A stretch of 5,587 bases of DNA. It comes from an uncultured Eubacteriales bacterium. GTDB taxonomy: Bacteria > Bacillota > Clostridia > Oscillospirales > Acutalibacteraceae. A program made the translations under genes and the position numbers. The stretch covers positions 1 through 5,587 of the forward strand of contig CABQAC010000143.1 of the NCBI GenBank assembly GCA_902462035.1, in the 5' to 3' direction. Under the pieces are notes generated by a model, which saw nothing but the letters and a program-made list of their open reading frames with translations, was not told the origin of the DNA and made no database searches. Position 1 is the stretch's first letter. The number at the start of each line of letters is the position of its first letter. Shown piece after piece: positions 1 to 5,587 of this stretch.

Positions 1-2091
1 AAAGGACAAATCGCCGCCGGTTTTTAGGAAAGCGCGGTCGGCCGTCAGCCGTAAGGCGGCGGGCTTGCCCGGCGTGGCAAGGCCGGCGCGGCTTTCCTCT
101 TTGCCGCCGCGGTAGCCCACGGCAGTCAGTACACCCGGCTGGTATGTCAGTTCGAATTCCGCCCGGTACTTACGGCCGTAACCCGCGGGATGTTTGCCCA
201 AAGACTTGCCGTCCAGCAGCAGCTCCACCTCGTCCGCGGTGGAATAGACCGCCACCTTAACCGGCTTGCCCTCGAACCCCGGCCAATCCCAGGAGGATAC
301 CACATCCTCCCAGCCCCAGGGGGAGGGGTAGGCGGTTTCGCCGTAATGCTCCGGCCGGAAAACGGCGATATACGGGGCCGCGGCACGGCCCCAAACACAA
401 TCGCGGTAATAGGATTGGGGCCGCTTGTAGCCGCAGATGTCAAAATCCCCGCAAAAGGCCTGGTGCCAAGGATACCGGCCCAAAAAATTTTGATCCTCGT
501 GGTACCATACATGGCCAATGCCCGATTCGCCGAAGTAGTCCAGCGCTGTCCATACAAAGTCCCCGATTACATGGGACAGCCGGTTGACGGCTTCCCAATC
601 CTCGAATACCTGGGCGGGGAAGGATTCGGTGCCGCAGATGATCCGCTCCGGGAACCGCTCGTGGTCCTTTTCATACCGGTAGGTCATATAGTTATAGCCC
701 GCCACGTCCAGCGGGGCGATGAAATCCTTGGATAGGTCGCCGAAATAGTCGGTTTCGCCGTCCGGGGGCAGCAGGTTGGCGCTCAGGTTGTTGATGCCCG
801 GGTCGGTCCGGATGTTGTTCATAGCATTGATTACGCCGCGGGTGCTGTCCAAACGGCGGACTTCGCCGGCCAGCATACGGGCCGTGCGGTACCCGTCGCA
901 AACGCCGTTGCGCTCCGGCACCTCGTTGCCGGTGGAATATAGAATCACACACGGGTGGTTGCGCGCCTGCAGCACCATGGCAGCAATATCCCGCTGCCAC
1001 CAGTCCTCAAAGTACAGGCCGTAATCGCCCGGCGTTTTGCACCAGCGCCAAGTATCGAAGGCTTCGTCAATGGCTAAAAGCCCCAGACGGTCGCAGGCGT
1101 CCAAAAAAGCGTCGGACGGCGGGTTGTGCGCGCAGCGGACCGCATTGTAGCCCGCTCCTTTGAGCAGTTCGACCTTGCGTTCCTCCGCCCGGTCGAAGGC
1201 GGCGGCGCCCAAAACGCTGCTTTCGCTGTGGACGCAGCCGCCCCGCAGCTTTGTGGGAACGCCGTTAAGCAGGAACCCGCGGTCCGCCGTAAATTCGATC
1301 GAACGGACGCCGAAGGAAGTTTCCTGGCTGTCCAGCACCGTACCGCCCCGCACCAGTTCCGCTTTTAAGCGGTAAAGGGCCGGGTGGTCCGGGGACCACA
1401 GCCGGGGCGCTTGCAGGGTGGCGGACCATTCGGCTTTGGATGCGCCGGACGCAAGGAGACAGTCCTTTTCCGCCGAAAGGACCGGCGTTTCACCGTCGAA
1501 TACGGCAACCCGCAGGACGGCGGGCTGGTCCGCGCCGGTATCGTTGGAAATATCCGCCGTAAGGACAATTTCCGCCTGACCGGCCGAAACGACGGGGGTG
1601 GTGACGAACAAGCCGCGGTTGGCAATGCGGACCGGGCCGCCGCTGACCAGCCAGACATGCCGGTAAATGCCTGTGCCGGAATACCAGCGGCAGTTGGGCA
1701 GATGGCTGTTGCTGGCGATGACCCGGACGCCGTTGTCCTCGCCGTAAAACACGTAATCGGTAATGTCGCACAAAAAGCCGGTGTAGCCGTACGGGTGGCA
1801 CCCCACCGCGTTGTCGTTGACCCGGACCGAAGCGTTCATGTAAACGCCCTCAAATTCCATATAAACCCGGCGGCCTTTCCACGCTTCCGGCACAAAAAAC
1901 ACCTTGTCAAAATGATAAGTACCGCAGGGGAAATAACCCCCGTTGGTGCCGCACAAGGCGTCGGGCTCCCGTTTGCCGCGAATGCTCACGTCGCAGGGCA
2001 GGTCGGTTACCAGGGGTTCCGGAATGGGGTCGTTCCAATGCCTTCCGGCTGGGGAGATTTTCCATTTGTCGTCGATTTTAACTCGTTCCAT
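1..2091 (-). CDS. Glycoside hydrolase family 2, probable beta-galactosidase (C-terminus cut by window edge)
   Basis: Retaining exo-glycosidase of family GH2, most likely cleaving terminal beta-galactosides in the cytoplasm. I translated the minus strand from ATG at 2091; the frame is open for 697 codons and leaves the window. Domains in order: jelly-roll sugar-binding domain (about residues 20-170, containing RWYSGTGIYRHVWLV), immunoglobulin-like domain (about 175-262, ending FGVRSIEF), TIM barrel (about 268-590). The family signature NAVRCAHNPPSD starts at N316. The acid/base is E390 in YSTGNEVPE and the nucleophile is E489 in ICGTESFP, about 100 residues apart as usual in GH2. A DUF4982-like beta domain follows near Y616 (VAVYSTADEVELLLDGKSLG), so roughly 100 or more residues are probably missing. 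There is no signal peptide. AGAAAGGGG lies 7 bases before the ATG, and the gene is 34 bases behind the transporter, so they are probably cotranscribed. Beta-galactosidase fits the DUF4982 architecture, but glucuronidase or another beta-glycosidase is not excluded. Confidence 0.93.
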   Translation of the reverse strand, partial: MERVKIDDKWKISPAGRHWNDPIPEPLVTDLPCDVSIRGKREPDALCGTNGGYFPCGTYHFDKVFFVPEAWKGRRVYMEFEGVYMNASVRVNDNAVGCHPYGYTGFLCDITDYVFYGEDNGVRVIASNSHLPNCRWYSGTGIYRHVWLVSGGPVRIANRGLFVTTPVVSAGQAEIVLTADISNDTGADQPAVLRVAVFDGETPVLSAEKDCLLASGASKAEWSATLQAPRLWSPDHPALYRLKAELVRGGTVLDSQETSFGVRSIEFTADRGFLLNGVPTKLRGGCVHSESSVLGAAAFDRAEERKVELLKGAGYNAVRCAHNPPSDAFLDACDRLGLLAIDEAFDTWRWCKTPGDYGLYFEDWWQRDIAAMVLQARNHPCVILYSTGNEVPERNGVCDGYRTARMLAGEVRRLDSTRGVINAMNNIRTDPGINNLSANLLPPDGETDYFGDLSKDFIAPLDVAGYNYMTYRYEKDHERFPERIICGTESFPAQVFEDWEAVNRLSHVIGDFVWTALDYFGESGIGHVWYHEDQNFLGRYPWHQAFCGDFDICGYKRPQSYYRDCVWGRAAAPYIAVFRPEHYGETAYPSPWGWEDVVSSWDWPGFEGKPVKVAVYSTADEVELLLDGKSLGKHPAGYGRKYRAEFELTYQPGVLTAVGYRGGKEESRAGLATPGKPAALRLTADRAFLKTGGDLSF

Positions 2092-2125
2092 GATGTTACC
2101 CCTTTCTGCGGCGGCCAAGCATAGG

Positions 2126-3424
2126 TTACGAAACCGGCAGCGCTTCTGCTGCGGCCGCCTGCTCCTGCTTGACCTTGGCAACTTCTTTTAAGCATTTTTT
2201 GCAAACCAGTATGGTGACGTACTGGAAGGCCGAAAGCCCCGCCAGCGTAACGGCTTGCCAGACGAGATCCCCATTTGTCAGGGCGTTGACTCCCATAATG
2301 ACCAAAATGCCAACGCTGCGGCCAACACCGACAAAATTTTCTTTAATGGCCATGAATTCGGGGCACAATTCGGCCGAATTGGGCATAACGCCGTAAGGGG
2401 AAAGCACCACCCCGTTGACTGGAAAAGAATGGTAAAGCAGTACGAACGAGTTGGCCACCGCGTATATTAAGCAGGTGTATACATTCATACGGAACACAAA
2501 GGCGATGCCTATCAGCAGTAAAATAGTGGAAGCGATTGTCATCGATTGGACGCGGTTGTTCTGGTTTACAATCTTCATAAGCAGAATGGAAGAAACAATC
2601 GTGGCCCCGGCGCCCAGGAAGGTGTTGAGGCCCACCAGCGCCTCGCTGCGCACATATTGGAAAATAATGATGTTGAGCATAAAGGAAAACGCGCCCTCCC
2701 GCACCGAATAGCAGGTGTTGGAAAACATGCTTAAAAACCAGACCTTGTTGGTAAAAACGGTTTTGATACATTTGCAGATACTGGTTTTTTTGTTCTTTGC
2801 CGCGATTTTGGGCAGGCGGAACAGTTCCAGGATGGTGATCAGCGCGATGACAAGAGCGAGAGAAAAAATGGCGAAATAGCCGGTAAAGCCCGGCAGCGAG
2901 GAAATGATGGCGCCGGAAACCATGGGGAAAAACAGGTTTACCACCGAGGAGGCGATGGACTGGATGGACAGCGCGCCTTCCCGGTTGCTGTCGTCGGTGG
3001 ATTCGGCAAGCCGGGTGCCGTAACTGAGCCAATAAAACCCGCTGGCGGTTCCGTTAAACATGCCCAGCAGGTAAGAGTACTCCGCGGCCCGGGTGTTGAG
3101 AATCAGCAAGCCGATATACATGACGTTGTACAGGGCGACGCCCACGATGGCACAGATAGCGGCGGAGGTCCGCCGCATGAGCAGCACCGCGAGGAACATG
3201 CTGAACCCTGTGAAGAGAAAGTTCATCATGTTGTACAGCAATACCACGTTTTTGTCGTCGGTTTGGCTCATAAAAAAGGTGTTGATGAATACGCTGGGCA
3301 GCGCCATGAAAATCATAAAAAGGGTGTGGCTTTTTAAGAATTTGAAATAAGCGCTGGTAAACCGATTGCAGCCAAGGCCGTAGAATATCCGTTCCTTTAG
3401 CTTCATGGTACGTTTTTGCGCCAT
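2126..3424 (-). CDS. Major facilitator superfamily transporter, likely sugar/glycoside importer
   Basis: Twelve-helix secondary transporter of 432 residues, the usual MFS size. Hydrophobic segments begin near residues 33-53, 61-83, 87-109 and 116-138. A basic cytoplasmic loop (LPKIAAKNKKTSICKCIKTV) separates the two six-helix halves, and the tail is a charged, alanine-rich cytoplasmic segment ending LPVS. The TM4 region GTASGFYWLSYGTRLAE followed by DDSNREG resembles YqgE-like putative MFS transporters, but I cannot assign the subfamily firmly. I chose ATG 3424 (MAQKRTMKLKERIF) over the longer start at 3460 because AGAGGAG sits 5 bases before it; the 12 upstream codons overlap that binding site. 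Being first in an operon with an unsecreted GH2 hydrolase suggests import of a beta-linked glycoside. The substrate is inference. YesMN-controlled loci more often carry ABC importers, so an MFS carrier here is less common. Confidence 0.9.
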   Translation of the reverse strand: MAQKRTMKLKERIFYGLGCNRFTSAYFKFLKSHTLFMIFMALPSVFINTFFMSQTDDKNVVLLYNMMNFLFTGFSMFLAVLLMRRTSAAICAIVGVALYNVMYIGLLILNTRAAEYSYLLGMFNGTASGFYWLSYGTRLAESTDDSNREGALSIQSIASSVVNLFFPMVSGAIISSLPGFTGYFAIFSLALVIALITILELFRLPKIAAKNKKTSICKCIKTVFTNKVWFLSMFSNTCYSVREGAFSFMLNIIIFQYVRSEALVGLNTFLGAGATIVSSILLMKIVNQNNRVQSMTIASTILLLIGIAFVFRMNVYTCLIYAVANSFVLLYHSFPVNGVVLSPYGVMPNSAELCPEFMAIKENFVGVGRSVGILVIMGVNALTNGDLVWQAVTLAGLSAFQYVTILVCKKCLKEVAKVKQEQAAAAEALPVS

Positions 3425-3429
3425 GGCGA

Positions 3430-3436
3430 CTCCTCT
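3430..3436 (-). promoter_or_regulatory. Ribosome binding site deciding the transporter start
   Basis: AGAGGAG on the minus strand, 5 bases before ATG 3424. It lies inside the longer open frame that begins at 3460, so it argues for the shorter protein. Confidence 0.8.
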
Positions 3437-3507
3437 TTCCTCATCAAATCGATTGGGCACAGCAAGAAAAGAACCGGCGGTTAATGGTCGAAATGCCGGT
3501 CAAGTGG

Positions 3508-3536
3508 ATTATGTCACACTTTCCGCCTGTTGTCGA
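3508..3536 (-). promoter_or_regulatory. SigA-type promoter of the transporter-hydrolase operon
   Basis: On the minus strand, TCGACA (3536-3531) and CATAAT (3513-3508) are separated by exactly 17 bases, each matching 5 of 6 consensus bases. A TG dinucleotide one base upstream of the -10 gives an extended -10. Transcription would start near 3501, leaving an untranslated leader of about 77 bases before the transporter ATG. The stretch just upstream of the -35 (about 3540-3580) is AT-rich and is where an AraC-type activator would be expected to bind. Confidence 0.65.
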
Positions 3537-3581
3537 TTGTTTTTTCAGGAAATCGGGAAATTCTACGTTTTCACTCATTTC

Positions 3582-3635
3582 CCCGCCCCGTATTGATGCA
3601 GATTGATTGTATTACCGCATTGGGATTGGGGCGGG
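3582..3635. repeat. 8-bp perfect inverted repeat between the two promoters
   Basis: CCCGCCCC at 3582-3589 is the exact reverse complement of GGGGCGGG at 3628-3635, with 38 bases between the arms. The right arm ends 2 bases before the plus-strand -35 box and the left arm lies about 45 bases upstream of the minus-strand -35. It is G/C-only in otherwise AT-rich intergenic DNA. It could be an operator or a looping site, but no known regulator motif was recognised. Confidence 0.4.
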
Positions 3636-3637
3636 TC

Positions 3638-3666
3638 TTGACCGTGAGATAGATGCAAGGTATAAT
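3638..3666 (+). promoter_or_regulatory. SigA-type promoter of the two-component genes
   Basis: TTGACC at 3638-3643 and a perfect TATAAT at 3661-3666 are separated by 17 bases, 11 of 12 consensus positions at ideal spacing. The predicted start is near 3673, about 110 bases before the regulator start codon. This is the strongest promoter-like sequence I see in the window. Confidence 0.8.
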
Positions 3667-3683
3667 ATTTTGTAGGATGGTTG

Positions 3684-3695
3684 GTGTAATTACAC
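3684..3695. promoter_or_regulatory. Perfect 12-bp palindrome downstream of the plus promoter; candidate operator
   Basis: GTGTAATTACAC is fully self-complementary, and after one mismatched pair the symmetry continues for two more (TT at 3681-3682, AA at 3697-3698), giving 16 of 18 bases. It would lie about 11-22 bases after the predicted transcription start, a typical repressor position. Two-fold symmetry suits a dimeric repressor better than an AraC-type protein, which usually binds direct repeats. The regulator is unknown. Confidence 0.45.
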
Positions 3696-3711
3696 AAATT
3701 AGGAGAATTCG

Positions 3712-3807
3712 ATGTATAATTTTAGTAGAAAAATACCAAGATGTGAAACCGCATGGGCTTGCAGGAAAGTAGGTGACAGTTTTGATTCGATTGCTGCTGG
3801 TCGATGA
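3712..3807 (+). CDS. Possible 31-codon leader ORF overlapping the regulator start
   Basis: ATG at 3712 is preceded by AGGAG (3701-3705) at 6 bases, the best ribosome binding site in the 5' leader of the regulator mRNA. The frame encodes a 31-residue basic peptide beginning MYNFSRKIPRCETAW with two cysteines (C11, C17) and stops at TGA 3805-3807, 26 bases inside the regulator gene and in a different frame. It has no recognisable domain or signal peptide. Its position after a strong promoter suggests a translated leader that could couple to, or interfere with, the weak TTG start of the regulator. Chance occurrence is possible because the only support is the binding site and the position. Confidence 0.4.
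   Translation: MYNFSRKIPRCETAWACRKVGDSFDSIAAGR
3771..3776 (+). promoter_or_regulatory. Ribosome binding site favouring the TTG start of the regulator
   Basis: AGGTGA matches the extended anti-Shine-Dalgarno pairing and lies 5 bases before TTG 3782. It overlaps the alternative GTG start at 3773, which has only AGGAAAG (3763-3769) 3 bases upstream, too close for good use. A stop codon (TAG, 3770-3772) closes the frame just before the GTG. Confidence 0.6.
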
Positions 3808-5326
3808 CGAAGAAAATACCCGCCAGGGAATTTGTTCTGTCGTCCCTTGGGAGGCGCTGGGGATCGACGAAGTCGTGACGGCGGACGACGGCGTCAACGG
3901 TGTGGAGATTGCCAAAGAGCTGTTGCCCGATATCCTGCTGACCGATGTGCGCATGCCGCGGATGGACGGCATCAAAATGGCCTTCGAAATCCGCAAGTTT
4001 ATCCCGGACTGCAATATCATCTTTATGAGCGGCTATTCGGATAAAGAATACCTTAAATCCGCCATTACGCTGGCTGCCGCCGCTTATTTGGAAAAGCCGC
4101 TTGACATAAACGAGATGCGGGAGGTATTGGCGCGTACGGTCGCGCTGGTGGAGAACGGGCGGCGGGAGGAAAAGCACGCGCAGGAAATTAAGCGCAAGCT
4201 CAATATCAGCATTCCCGCGCTGAAAAACCAGCTTGCGGTTACGCTGCTGCGAAAAAGCGCGGCCCGGGGCGCGGTGCGGGATTCCCTAAGTATCGCGCTG
4301 CCGTCTTTAACCTATCGGGAACGGTTTGTAACGGTGCTCGTCGCGCTGTACGGCGACAGCGGCGATGGGGATAACTGCCCCAAACTGATTTGCGAAATGC
4401 TGGAAAAGCAGCTGGAGCTAGCTGGAATCGACGGCCTAGTCGGCAGAAAGGACGACCGGACCGTGGTGGCGCATTTGTGCCTGCAGCGGGACGGCAAGAC
4501 GATTTCGCTGGACGAATTGCGGAAGAAATGCGTCCGATGGAAAGAGCTGCTCGAGAGCGTTTGCCGATTTGTCCTGATCGTTGGCGAACCGGCGGCCAAC
4601 GTGCTTGCGATCAGCGATTCCTACAACACGGCGGTCATCACCCTGCAGCGCGCCTTCTTTTACAAGCCGTACGAAGTGCTTTACAGCAATGTGCAGGCGG
4701 GCCCCTGTTTCCGGTTTGAAGAGGAAACAGCCGCCCGTTTTATCCGGCTGGTACGGGAAGAAAAACCGCAGGAAGCCGCTGATTTGCTCAAGCAGCTGAC
4801 CGACGATATCCGCCGTCATGACGGCACGCCGGTTAGCCTGGTCAAGGATTATTACGCTAAGCTGTATGACCGGATCGCCCGGCCGGACGAAACCAGGGAA
4901 AATGGCCGCGACTTGATTTTCAGCGCGTCTTTTTTGACCGAACTGGAAGACCTGCTGCTTAAGCGCCTGCAAGACCGGTTTGCCGCCGGAGAAGAATCGG
5001 TTAAAAATCCTATTGTAGAAAAAATCGAGCGGTATGTGGGCCGTCATTATGGGGATACGGATCTTTCGCTTGCTTCCATTGCCAATGAATTGGATCTGAC
5101 GGGCTCGTACCTTTGCGTGGTGTTCAAAAAAGAAACCGGCATGACCTTGAACCGCTATATCACCCAATACCGCATGGACCGCGCCAAGGAAGCGCTGCGC
5201 CGCAACGGCGCAAAAATTAAGCGGGTGGCGTACGAGGTCGGGTACAATGACTGCAATTACTTTATTAAGGCGTTTAAAAAAGCAACCGGCGTAACGCCGC
5301 TGGAATTCCGGGACACGGCGGAATAA
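3782..5326 (+). CDS. YesN-type response regulator (receiver plus AraC-family DNA-binding domain)
   Basis: Phosphorylation-dependent cytoplasmic transcription factor of 514 residues, the normal size for the YesN class. The receiver (1-120) has acidic residues D8-D9, phosphoacceptor D55 in LLTDVRMPRMDG, S83 in IIFMSGYSD, Y102 and K105-P106, so it is complete. A variable middle region of about 280 residues follows. The AraC-type domain (409-514) has two helix-turn-helix units, LASIANELDLTGSYLCVVFK near 430 and VAYEVGYNDCNYFIKAFKKA near 482, ending TPLEFRDTAE. I prefer TTG 3782 (MIRLLLVDDEE): AGGTGA at 3771-3776 sits at proper distance and the protein then starts as usual for receivers. GTG 3773 would overlap that site and add only three residues. 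It is probably the activator of the divergent transporter/hydrolase operon; that is inference from position. Confidence 0.93.
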   Translation: MIRLLLVDDEENTRQGICSVVPWEALGIDEVVTADDGVNGVEIAKELLPDILLTDVRMPRMDGIKMAFEIRKFIPDCNIIFMSGYSDKEYLKSAITLAAAAYLEKPLDINEMREVLARTVALVENGRREEKHAQEIKRKLNISIPALKNQLAVTLLRKSAARGAVRDSLSIALPSLTYRERFVTVLVALYGDSGDGDNCPKLICEMLEKQLELAGIDGLVGRKDDRTVVAHLCLQRDGKTISLDELRKKCVRWKELLESVCRFVLIVGEPAANVLAISDSYNTAVITLQRAFFYKPYEVLYSNVQAGPCFRFEEETAARFIRLVREEKPQEAADLLKQLTDDIRRHDGTPVSLVKDYYAKLYDRIARPDETRENGRDLIFSASFLTELEDLLLKRLQDRFAAGEESVKNPIVEKIERYVGRHYGDTDLSLASIANELDLTGSYLCVVFKKETGMTLNRYITQYRMDRAKEALRRNGAKIKRVAYEVGYNDCNYFIKAFKKATGVTPLEFRDTAE

Positions 5327-5342
5327 GAAAAGGGGGGCGAGC

Positions 5343-5558
5343 GTGCTGAAATCGTTGTTTGTCAAAATCATATCATCGATTGCGGACATGAAGCTGAAAT
5401 ATAAAATGCTGCTGTCCTATTCGGTTTTGATCATCATCCCTGTTTTTTTGCTGACCGGCATTGTATTTAACAATTGTGCCGCCCAGAGACAAATTGTCAA
5501 GGACTTTTTAATCAAATTCACAAAAAAGCCACAAAAAAGTGCCAGAAGCAGATTTTAG
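5343..5558 (+). pseudogene. Truncated YesM-like sensor histidine kinase (N-terminal remnant)
   Basis: Only 71 codons are open, against roughly 550-600 residues for a complete YesM-type kinase. The start is GTG 5343 with a GGGGGG-rich binding site (5332-5337), 16 bases after the regulator stop, as expected for a cotranscribed partner. The N-terminus is a short amphipathic stretch, then KLKYKMLLSYSVLIIIPVFL, the typical first transmembrane helix of this family (about residues 22-42), then the start of an extracytoplasmic region (NNCAAQRQIVKDFL). After about residue 57 the sequence becomes lysine-rich and AT-rich (KFTKKPQKSARSRF) and stops inside a stem-loop. No sensor, HAMP, histidine or ATPase part can be present downstream in this frame. 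Insertion of foreign DNA best explains this; a frameshift or assembly chimera is the alternative. Confidence 0.7.
5519..5539. repeat. Tandem 10-bp repeat beside the terminator stem
   Basis: CACAAAAAAG occurs at 5519-5528 and again at 5530-5539, an 11-base period. The second copy runs into the left arm of the stem-loop. It lies where the kinase coding sequence appears to end and may mark a junction or the end of an element; it also supplies the T-runs of the minus-strand terminator. Confidence 0.5.
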
Positions 5559-5572
5559 CTCCTGACACTTTT
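5535..5572 (-). terminator. Intrinsic terminator acting on the minus strand
   Basis: AAAAGTGCCAGAAGC (5535-5549) and GCTCCTGACACTTTT (5558-5572) form a 15-bp stem around an 8-base loop. Read as plus-strand RNA there are two mismatches (C-A and A-C); read as minus-strand RNA both become G-U wobbles, so the stem is fully paired. On that strand it is followed by runs of six U (5538-5533 and 5527-5522). This implies a minus-strand gene ending to the right of the window; AAA TAA at its edge (5587-5582) could be that gene's final lysine and stop codons. Confidence 0.7.
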
Positions 5573-5587
5573 GCGGATGGGTTATTT

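Larger units (their letters stand above)
3425..3781. promoter_or_regulatory. Divergent intergenic control region
   Basis: About 350 bases with no convincing long gene, between the minus-strand transporter operon and the plus-strand regulator. From left to right it holds the transporter ribosome binding site and leader, the minus promoter, an AT-rich stretch, an inverted repeat (3582-3589 with 3628-3635), the plus promoter, a 12-bp palindrome (3684-3695) and a small leader ORF. The open frames crossing it on either strand lack a good ribosome binding site and family features, and I treat them as chance, apart from the leader ORF at 3712. Confidence 0.75.
5513..5587 (-). mobile_element. Possible edge of an inserted element
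   Basis: The kinase frame loses family character at about 5511. From there the DNA is AT-rich and carries a terminator facing the opposite way, with a possible minus-strand stop codon 9 bases before the stem. That is how the 3' end of a transposase gene near an insertion-sequence end often looks. No transposase sequence, terminal inverted repeat pair or target duplication can be seen because the other side is outside the window, so the family is unknown and the left boundary is approximate. Confidence 0.3.

Noticed and set aside
190..735. 181-codon plus-strand open frame
   Set aside because: It lies antisense to the GH2 catalytic barrel and C-terminal domain, whose frame is continuous with clear motifs. 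GC-rich codons on the minus strand create this shadow.
1384..2124. 246-codon plus-strand open frame
   Set aside because: Antisense to the N-terminal sugar-binding and immunoglobulin-like domains of the GH2 gene. It has no recognisable domain.
3560..3573. Catabolite-responsive (cre-like) element upstream of the minus promoter
   Set aside because: One half (ACGTTTTCA) fits the consensus, but the other half has three mismatches including the conserved outer TG, so it is too weak to call.
3539..3573. GTTTTTTCA and GTTTTCA as direct-repeat half-sites for the regulator
   Set aside because: The copies are 26 bases apart, off the usual two-turn spacing, and T-runs are expected by chance in AT-rich promoter DNA.
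3405..3596. 63-codon plus-strand open frame in the intergenic region
   Set aside because: It begins inside the transporter gene in antisense, crosses the minus promoter and has no recognisable product.
3571..4020. 149-codon minus-strand open frame spanning the divergent region
   Set aside because: It covers the plus promoter and the receiver-domain coding sequence in antisense, with no domain or convincing start.
4436..5389. 317-codon minus-strand open frame
   Set aside because: It is antisense to the response regulator, which has complete receiver and AraC motifs in the opposite strand. The translation shows no family features.

Overview
The window reads as one carbohydrate-utilisation locus from a moderately GC-rich Gram-positive bacterium, most likely a Clostridia/Oscillospirales-type gut Firmicute, with Paenibacillus-like lineages as an alternative. 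The evidence is a YesN-type response regulator followed by the start of a YesM-type sensor, strong AGGAG-type ribosome binding sites, SigA-like promoters, and GTG/TTG starts. The taxonomic guess is inference; no rRNA or marker gene is present.

Left half, minus strand (1-3424): a two-gene operon. A 432-residue major facilitator transporter (3424 to 2126) is followed after 34 bases by a family 2 glycoside hydrolase, probably a beta-galactosidase. The hydrolase begins at 2091 and runs open for 697 codons off the left edge, so its C-terminus is missing. Both GH2 catalytic glutamates are visible (E390 and E489), and there is no secretion signal. The likely logic is import of a small glycoside followed by cytoplasmic cleavage.

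Centre (3425-3781): a divergent intergenic region holding two well-formed promoters pointing outwards. The minus promoter is TCGACA-17-CATAAT with an extended -10. The plus promoter is TTGACC-17-TATAAT. The region also contains an 8-bp inverted repeat between the promoters, a 12-bp perfect palindrome just downstream of the plus start site, and a possible 31-codon leader ORF that overlaps the start of the regulator gene.

Right half, plus strand (3782-5587): a 514-residue response regulator (receiver domain plus C-terminal AraC-type helix-turn-helix) and, 16 bases later, the first ~57 codons of a YesM-like membrane histidine kinase. The kinase frame then runs into AT-rich sequence and stops at 5558. 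That stop lies inside a strong stem-loop which behaves as an intrinsic terminator only on the minus strand. The simplest reading is that the kinase was interrupted by a foreign segment, perhaps an insertion sequence whose minus-strand gene ends just past the right edge. If so, the two-component system that should control the divergent transporter/hydrolase operon lacks its sensor.
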